Assembly: GCA_019694165.1 (NCBI GenBank)
Contig: JAIBCL010000005.1
Coordinates: 62,001-126,000 of the forward strand
Direction: 5' to 3'
DNA: 64,000 nucleotides
Origin: Verrucomicrobiaceae bacterium
GTDB taxonomy: Bacteria > Verrucomicrobiota > Verrucomicrobiia > Verrucomicrobiales > Verrucomicrobiaceae
Shown here: positions 58,451-64,000 of the stretch, piece by piece
How the letters are laid out: every line of letters starts with the position of its first letter
How positions within the stretch are numbered: the first letter of the stretch is position 1
The notes under the pieces: generated by a model
What the model was told of the DNA's origin: nothing
Seen by the model: the letters and a program-made list of their open reading frames with translations, nothing else
The model's database searches: none
Made by a program: the position numbers and the translations under genes

Positions 58451-61279
58451 ATGAAGCCCGCGTGCCTCCAACCTCTGCTCCCGCCTCGCGCAGCCCAGCG
58501 GTTGGCGGCCGGCCTGGGGGCGCTGGTCCTGGCAGTCGGCGGACTGGCAATCGCCCAGAAACCGGCGGAACCTCCGCTTCCAGTGGCCGGCCCGCGTCGT
58601 TCCGCCGCTGCGCCGTTCGAGGGCCAGTCCCCGGTCGGGATACCGCCGCCGCCCGTGCCGCCGCTGCCCGGCAAGGAACACCGCGCCACACCCGCGCCAG
58701 CCGTGTCTCCCATCCCACAGCAGTCCGGCGATGCTGTTCCGGCGCAACTGAACGCCGCAGCACCCGGCCCGGCGCAATTGCCCGCCGGTTTCTCAAGCAA
58801 GACCCAGACGTCCACCAGTGCGAGCGGCCAGTTCAAGGTTTATGGGCGTGATCTGCAGACGCGCAGCCCCTTCACCGCCCGCTGCGATGAAGTGGCTGAA
58901 AAGCTCAACGCCCTGCTCCATGACGACGAACGCTGGGTGCTGCCCGTCGTCGTCGCGCTCAAGAGCGGCGCCGAGCTGCGGCTCGCGGGGCCGGCGGTGT
59001 CCACCACCATCTCGCAGATCGCCGACGGCGGATTCCACCTTCAGGTCAATGTGCAGTTGCGTCCCGATCTGCGCACTGCGGATTTCGACGCGGAACTCAC
59101 CCGCATCCTCCTGGCCGAGCGCATCCTGCGGAACAAGCGGGAAATCACCACCAAGCGCAGCATGGTGCTGCCCGAGTGGCTGCTCACCGGAGTTTTGCAG
59201 GCCACGAACTTCCGCGAGCGCTCGAAGCCCGGCGCGCTCTTCGCCGCCGTTTTCAAGAGCGGAAAAATCTACGGCATCGACGAGATACTCGACGCCGCCC
59301 CCGGCCAGCTCGACTCTCTCTCCCGCACGATTTACGAAACCTCATGCTGCGCACTGGTGCTCGCCCTGCTCGATCAAAACGAGGGGACCATGCGGATGAG
59401 AAAATTCATTTCCCTCCTTGCCGTCGATTCGCGGGATGACCGGAAGCTGCTGAACTTCTGCTTCCCGAACCTGGCGCTGTCGGCCTCGAGCTTGAACAAG
59501 TGGTGGTCGTTGCAGATGGCGTCGCTGGCCACGCCGACGGTGTTCGAGACGCTCGGGCCCACGGAGACGCGCCAGGCCCTCTCCCAGGCGCTCATGCTTC
59601 GCTACGAGACCACGCCGGACGCCATGCCGAAAACGTCGAACCCCGCCCTTGCCGCGGGTGATGAACCGCCTTCCGCCGGCACACCCGCCGAGGAGAAGAA
59701 GCGCAGCATGATCAGCCGTCTTCTCGGACTCGGCAGTGGAACCACAGCGGACAAGACAGCAACTGATCCGAAGCCGGCGGTGGCCAGGGCGAAGGCGAAA
59801 CCGCAGACCGAATCCGCTGCGTCTAAGCCCGAGGTGGCCCGCGCGAAAACCGAAGGCGAGTCCAGCCCCGGGCAGGAGGAAACACCCGAAGCGAAGAAGC
59901 GCGGCTTCCTCAGTCGCATGTTCGGCACCTCCAGCAATGCCTCCGACGAGCCGCCAAAGGAGGAAAAAAAAGAGATGGTGCCATCGGATCCCCCACCGCC
60001 TCTCAAGCAAACAAAAGCCACGGCCGGCGACAAGCCCGCCACAAACTCCGAAGAGAAGGAAGAAGCTCCGGCTGCAGAGGTGAAAAAACCCGGATTCTTC
60101 GGCCGCATGTTTGGCGGTGGCTCGTCAGGTGCCGAAGCATCGGAGCAGTCGCCGCCGGAAGAAAACAAAGAGAAAAAGAAGGACAAGGCCACTGCCGCGT
60201 CCGGTGAAACCGCAAAACCGGCGCCCAAAAAAGCGGACACGCCCGCCGCGACAGGAAAACCCGGCGTGAAAAACGAGGAGCCGGAAAAGCCGGCGAAGAA
60301 ACCCGCGGCGGGCGGGCCGGACGCCAGCGAAGACAGCCCCGAACCCAAGAAGCGCGGCTTTTTCGGCCGCATGCTTCACGGCGGCGACTCGTCCAAAAAA
60401 GAAAAGAGCGACGACGAAAAGCCCGGCGACAGGCAGGAGGAAAAATCCGGCCCAAAAAAGAAGACGAGCAAAGACGGCGCGGCCGTGGATGAGGGAGTTC
60501 CGGCTGCCGCCTCGCTCCTCGCTGATGACTGGCGCCGTGTGGGCCGTGACCTGCTCGCGAGCGTGGATGCATGGACTCGTGACATCTGCATCGTCTGGCC
60601 GGCGCTGGCGGACGGCCGCGCACACGAGGTGAAACTCAAGCTGCCCTTTGGCCGGAAAAAAACGACTCCTTCGCCCGAGGACGCAAAACCTCCGGAGGAG
60701 AAACCCGACAAAGCCGAAAAGGAACCGGACAGGAAAAAGCCTGAAAAAGCAGAACCAGCTCCGGAAAAGAAGGCAGAACCCGTGTCCAGACCCGAACCGA
60801 AGACCGAACCGAAGCCGCGCACAAAATCATCCGCCGCCAAATCGGAACACGAAAAGCTCAAAGCCGTGCCCGTCGCCATTCCGCTCGAGGACTACGCCAA
60901 CATCCTCAAGCGCAAGGATCGCGCGGAGATTCTCGACCGCACCGCAGTGACGCTGCACAAGCTTCTGCCGCGTGCCCACGTTCTTTTCCGTCCGGTGATC
61001 AACGAATACCTCGAGGTCGTGGCCGATCTGCGCAACGGCAAGACCAAGGACGTCGATGCAAGGCTCGCCGCACTCCGCGAACGCGCGTCCAAGACTTACG
61101 ACCTGGCCCGTGCGGTGCGTGATCACCTCGATGCCTACGAGGCCAACGAGACACGGAGCTATTCAGGCATGTTCGACGATTTCCTGCGTCTGCCCGACTT
61201 CATCGACAAGGAACTGCCCGTGCGCGACGATCCGCTCTCCCGCTACCTCGATGCGATGGATCTCGAGTTCGGACGCTGA
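58451..61279 (+). CDS. Large exported protein with folded ends and four KKxGF-motif repeats in a charged linker
   Basis: The 942-residue protein has a signal peptide (RLAAGLGALVLAVGGLAIAQ) when started at ATG 58451 (58430 is an alternative). A folded region is at about 130-385 (FKVYGRDLQTRSPFTARCDE, MVLPEWLLTGVLQATNFRER), somewhat like peptidase-MA folds without the HExxH zinc motif. A charged, disordered Lys/Glu/Pro linker at 400-780 carries four near-identical short motifs, at about 416, 482, 545 and 633: KKRSMISRLLG, KKRGFLSRMFG, KKPGFFGRMFG, KKRGFFGRMLH. A helical domain of about 140 residues ends it. No family is recognised. Confidence 0.7.
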   Translation: MKPACLQPLLPPRAAQRLAAGLGALVLAVGGLAIAQKPAEPPLPVAGPRRSAAAPFEGQSPVGIPPPPVPPLPGKEHRATPAPAVSPIPQQSGDAVPAQLNAAAPGPAQLPAGFSSKTQTSTSASGQFKVYGRDLQTRSPFTARCDEVAEKLNALLHDDERWVLPVVVALKSGAELRLAGPAVSTTISQIADGGFHLQVNVQLRPDLRTADFDAELTRILLAERILRNKREITTKRSMVLPEWLLTGVLQATNFRERSKPGALFAAVFKSGKIYGIDEILDAAPGQLDSLSRTIYETSCCALVLALLDQNEGTMRMRKFISLLAVDSRDDRKLLNFCFPNLALSASSLNKWWSLQMASLATPTVFETLGPTETRQALSQALMLRYETTPDAMPKTSNPALAAGDEPPSAGTPAEEKKRSMISRLLGLGSGTTADKTATDPKPAVARAKAKPQTESAASKPEVARAKTEGESSPGQEETPEAKKRGFLSRMFGTSSNASDEPPKEEKKEMVPSDPPPPLKQTKATAGDKPATNSEEKEEAPAAEVKKPGFFGRMFGGGSSGAEASEQSPPEENKEKKKDKATAASGETAKPAPKKADTPAATGKPGVKNEEPEKPAKKPAAGGPDASEDSPEPKKRGFFGRMLHGGDSSKKEKSDDEKPGDRQEEKSGPKKKTSKDGAAVDEGVPAAASLLADDWRRVGRDLLASVDAWTRDICIVWPALADGRAHEVKLKLPFGRKKTTPSPEDAKPPEEKPDKAEKEPDRKKPEKAEPAPEKKAEPVSRPEPKTEPKPRTKSSAAKSEHEKLKAVPVAIPLEDYANILKRKDRAEILDRTAVTLHKLLPRAHVLFRPVINEYLEVVADLRNGKTKDVDARLAALRERASKTYDLARAVRDHLDAYEANETRSYSGMFDDFLRLPDFIDKELPVRDDPLSRYLDAMDLEFGR

Positions 61280-61288
61280 CGCCGTTCG

Positions 61289-62245
61289 CTATTTCAGCGA
61301 CGCGTCTTTTTCGCCGTCGCTCTTCCGGTAGAGCTGCGTGGGGATGAGCGTCTGTGCCGGAAGATTTTCGCCCTTCGAGTGCTTCAAGATCGCGCGCGCG
61401 ATCTCGGCGCCCATGCGGTCCGGAAACTGGATGGGATCGGCATAAAGCTTGCCATCCTTGATGGCCTGCTTGCCCTCGGGCTGTCCGTCAAAGCCGACGA
61501 TGACCACTTGGTCCGTCCTGCCCGCCTTCTCCAGCGCGGCACGGGCGCCGAGGGCGGATGGATCGTTGATGGCGAAGATGCCGCGCAAATCCGGATGCGC
61601 CTGGAGCATGTCTTCGGCGGCCTTGAAACCCTTGTCTTTCGCGCCGCCGCCGTCGAGCTCGGCCACGATCTCGATCTTTGCCGCCGCCTTTTCGTTGTGA
61701 GCCGCGAGCACTTCCTTGAAGCCCTTCACGCGCAGGATGCACGATTCCACCTGCTTCAGGTCGAGGACGCCCACCTCCCCCCCCCGCGCACCGAGCGCCT
61801 CGATCATCGCCGCCGCAGCCTCCCTGCCGCCGCCAAAATTGTCGGTGGCGATCTGCGTGGCTATTTTCACGCCCGGCTCGTTGCACGGGATGTCCACGGT
61901 GAAGACGGGGATGCCGGCGGCGTTCGCCTCTTGTATGACCGGCACGATGGACTTCGAATCCGCCGGGCTGAGCACGATGGCCGCGCATTTCTTCACGATG
62001 AAGTCCTTCACCTGGTTGCTCTGGCGCGCGACATCGTTGTCGGCGCTGACCACGAGTGTGTCCCAGCCGTTCTTCTTTGCCTCGGCGGTCAGTTCGTCGC
62101 CGATGACTTTGAAAAACGGATTTTGCAAGGTGAGCAGCGAGGCGCCGATGAGGCCGCGCCCGGGCGCTGAAGCGGCAGGCTGTTTGCCGCAGCCCGGCAG
62201 CAGAATGCAGATGCCGGCGGTGAAAATGAGAAACGTGCGGTGCAT
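61289..62245 (-). CDS. Sugar ABC transporter substrate-binding lipoprotein, RbsB-like
   Basis: The 318-residue protein has a lipobox (LIFTAGICILLPGCGKQ). The periplasmic-binding-protein-1 fold is shown by IGASLLTLQNPFFKVIGDEL, LVVSADNDVARQSNQVKDFI, AAIVLSPADSKSIVPVIQEA, NAAGIPVFTVDIPCNEPGVK and GIFAINDPSALGARAALEKA. It binds a sugar for an ABC importer. The permease and ATPase are not next to it in this window. Starting at ATG 62245 avoids an upstream Pro-rich frame that overlaps the Sel1 gene. Confidence 0.92.
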   Translation of the reverse strand: MHRTFLIFTAGICILLPGCGKQPAASAPGRGLIGASLLTLQNPFFKVIGDELTAEAKKNGWDTLVVSADNDVARQSNQVKDFIVKKCAAIVLSPADSKSIVPVIQEANAAGIPVFTVDIPCNEPGVKIATQIATDNFGGGREAAAAMIEALGARGGEVGVLDLKQVESCILRVKGFKEVLAAHNEKAAAKIEIVAELDGGGAKDKGFKAAEDMLQAHPDLRGIFAINDPSALGARAALEKAGRTDQVVIVGFDGQPEGKQAIKDGKLYADPIQFPDRMGAEIARAILKHSKGENLPAQTLIPTQLYRKSDGEKDASLK

Positions 62246-62288
62246 GAGGGAAGGTCGGGCGTGGGTGCTGGCGCTGGGGGCGCGGTGA

Positions 62289-63449
62289 TCAGGCCGGGGG
62301 CTGGCCGACGGCAACGCGGACCAGAGAAACCACGGAGCCGCCGCTGCTCTTCGGTTTCGCTCCGGGCTTCGGCTTCTTTTGCTGCGGCGGTTCTCCTTCC
62401 TCCTGGAGGATCGTGTCGCCGGGCAGCGGCGCGGTGCCTTCCTCGGCCTTGGGTTCCTTCTCGGTGAATGCTTCCTCCTTCTGGTAGAGCTTGAGTCGGT
62501 CGCTGAATTCCTTGTCGAGCTTCTCGCGCTCGGAATCCTTCACCTCCTTGTCCTCGGCCAGCAGGGTGATGGCTTTTTTTTGCCAGAGCACCGCACCGAG
62601 AAAGTCGCCGCTGCGCGCCATGGCGGCGGCGAGGGTGTCGAGCATCTCGTGGCGCTGCTCGCCCGTGTCTTCTGAAATGGCCTTCACCGCCGCCTTTGCC
62701 AGCGTGAGCGCCGTGTCGCCATCGTGAAAAGCCGAGTCCGGACAGGTGGAAAGGAACCACGCGAGATCGTTCGTGGCCCATGGCTCGCCGGCGCGCGCCG
62801 CGCGGCGATACCACGCCTGGGTGCGACGGTAGTCGAGCGGCACGCCGGTGCCCGTGTAATACATGTAGGCCAGTTTGGTCATGGCCGGCACAAAGCCGGT
62901 CTTGGCGGCGCGCAGGTACCAGCCCGCAGCTTTCACCGTGCTCTTCTCGACTCCGTCGCCGCGCTCGAGCTTGTTCGCGTATGCCGCCTGCGCGGGAGGA
63001 AAATCCTGGTTCGCCGCCATGCGGAACCACTGGGCGGACTCCTTGGCGTCCTTCGTCACGCCCTTGCCGGTGTCGTAGAGAATGCCGAGGCTGTGCTGCG
63101 ACATGGCAAATCCGTTGCCCGCCGCCTTGCGGTACCACTCCACCGCCTTCGCCGTGTCCTGCTTCACGCCCACGCCTTCTTCGTAGAGCGATCCGAGCAC
63201 ATGCTGCGCGCGCAGATGGTTCTGGGCAGCGGCTTTCTGGATGAAGTCCACACCCTGCTTCTCGCTTTTCTTGACGCCCTCGCCAGTTACGAGGCGCACG
63301 CCGAGCTCGAACTGCGCATCCGGATCGCCGCGATCCGCCCACTGGCGCATCTCCTTCTCGTCAAAACGCTCCTGCTGCGCGGCGGCACCCGTCCAGGCTG
63401 CGAACACGAAAAATACAACGGCGATCAAACACGACACGGATTTTTGCAT
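62289..63449 (-). CDS. Sel1-repeat protein, secreted
   Basis: The 386-residue protein has a signal peptide (SCLIAVVFFVFAAWTGAAAQ) and about five Sel1-like repeats of 36 residues (PDAQFELGVRLVTGEGVKKS, LRAQHVLGSLYEEGVGVKQD, AMSQHSLGILYDTGKGVTKD, PPAQAAYANKLERGDGVEKS, VPAMTKLAYMYYTGTGVPLD). A helical section and a Lys/Glu/Pro tail follow. Such repeats form superhelical protein-binding scaffolds. It precedes the sugar-binding lipoprotein on the same strand, 43 bases away. Confidence 0.9.
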   Translation of the reverse strand: MQKSVSCLIAVVFFVFAAWTGAAAQQERFDEKEMRQWADRGDPDAQFELGVRLVTGEGVKKSEKQGVDFIQKAAAQNHLRAQHVLGSLYEEGVGVKQDTAKAVEWYRKAAGNGFAMSQHSLGILYDTGKGVTKDAKESAQWFRMAANQDFPPAQAAYANKLERGDGVEKSTVKAAGWYLRAAKTGFVPAMTKLAYMYYTGTGVPLDYRRTQAWYRRAARAGEPWATNDLAWFLSTCPDSAFHDGDTALTLAKAAVKAISEDTGEQRHEMLDTLAAAMARSGDFLGAVLWQKKAITLLAEDKEVKDSEREKLDKEFSDRLKLYQKEEAFTEKEPKAEEGTAPLPGDTILQEEGEPPQQKKPKPGAKPKSSGGSVVSLVRVAVGQPPA

Positions 63450-63697
63450 GGCCCGAAGTCTAGCCGAAGATTCACACCCGTCTCGGCTTTTGCGTGTTTT
63501 TTACGGACTTCCGTGTCGGAAGCCGTCCCTCGATACAACGCGGAGTGCCGGGCCGGTTGTTACCATCCCGCCGTTTCTTTGCTTGTCTGTCGGGACGCGG
63601 ACTGGTTTAATCCACTCCGCCATAAACGAAACTGGCCGATCGCCGCGGCTACCCGGCGGCAGCAGGGCCTTCCGTGCCGGCAACAGTCCAACGCGCC

Positions 63698-64000
63698 ATG
63701 AAGAAGTTCGCCCGTTTCCTCGCACCACCGCTTGCCGGCCTGACCATCTCTTTGTCGGGAGTGGCATCCGCGGTTTTTCCCACGGTTTACTTGAAGCCAG
63801 TCGTGCTGAAGCAAATCCACTCGCCCACCACCATCACGTATGCGCCGGACGGCAGCGGTCGCGTGTTCGTGTGCGATCAACCTGGCAAGATCTACATCAT
63901 CCAGGGTGGCATGATGCTGCCGACGCCGTTTCTCGACATCAGTGCGACGGCTTCGCAAGTTTCGGACCGCAAGGTGGTTTCCGTGGGCACGGGCTACAAC
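63698..64000 (+). CDS. Glucose/sorbosone dehydrogenase-like secreted protein, 5' part only
   Basis: An open frame of 101 codons runs from ATG 63698 to the end of the window. Signal peptide LAPPLAGLTISLSGVASAVF, then VVLKQIHSPTTITYAPDGSG and RVFVCDQPGKIYIIQGG, then a LPTPFLDI strand. This matches the first blade of PQQ-dependent sugar dehydrogenase-like beta-propellers of PVC bacteria. The rest lies outside the window. The 248-base gap before it is divergent with the Sel1 gene and shows nothing definite. Confidence 0.7.
   Translation, partial: MKKFARFLAPPLAGLTISLSGVASAVFPTVYLKPVVLKQIHSPTTITYAPDGSGRVFVCDQPGKIYIIQGGMMLPTPFLDISATASQVSDRKVVSVGTGYN

Overview
The window reads as chromosomal DNA of a high-GC member of the PVC superphylum, most likely Verrucomicrobiota. 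The evidence is secreted DUF1549/DUF1553, DUF1501 and pre-peptidase C-terminal (PPC) proteins, Tat-exported sugar-phosphate isomerase-like proteins, a sialate O-acetylesterase, a MurC-MurB fusion and many short palindromic repeats. This placement comes from gene content only. No rRNA, tRNA or CRISPR array was seen.

Layout. 1-7.4 kb: the end of a DapA-like gene, then a minus-strand operon (copy A) running RidA/chorismatase-like, DUF1549/DUF1553, DUF1501, PPC. 7.7-13.2 kb: an IS630-like transposase remnant, a TIGR02206 membrane protein, pyrH, frr, a left-handed beta-helix protein, rpsN, a zinc ribbon protein and a CNNM/CorC-type transporter. 13.4-19 kb: sialate O-acetylesterase, small secreted proteins, an XRE-cupin regulator and a long glycosyltransferase. 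19-20.2 kb: a decayed module broken up by two palindromic repeats. 20.2-30.4 kb: murC-murB, metG, an AlkD-like gene, leuC, RidA and RraA. 30.5-31.5 kb: two small heat-shock genes behind a sigma-54-type promoter and ahead of a clear terminator. 31.7-37.5 kb: glycosyltransferase, secreted protein, YifB/ComM ATPase and BNR-repeat protein. 37.5-44.6 kb: a second, plus-strand copy (B) of the four-gene operon. 44.7-49.5 kb: WalJ-like hydrolase, tandem alpha/beta hydrolase, isomerase-like protein. 49.6-54.9 kb: a cytochrome c oxidase operon with two subunit III genes and two small membrane proteins. 55-64 kb: two L,D-transpeptidases around a rhodanese, zinc ribbon protein, a large protein with repeated KKxGF motifs, a sugar-binding lipoprotein, a Sel1-repeat protein and the start of a glucose/sorbosone dehydrogenase-like gene.

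The strongest unexplained signal is the pair of paralogous four-gene operons. They have the same gene order, and each is preceded, about 50-65 bases from its first start codon, by the same inverted repeat GTTGYA-N7-TGCAAC. This suggests one regulon for an uncharacterised export-and-processing cassette. Other notable points are the sigma-54 promoter of the sHSP operon with a palindrome upstream, the repeated-motif protein at 58.5-61.3 kb, and several unrelated palindromic repeats, one of which is translated within the N-terminus of a secreted protein.
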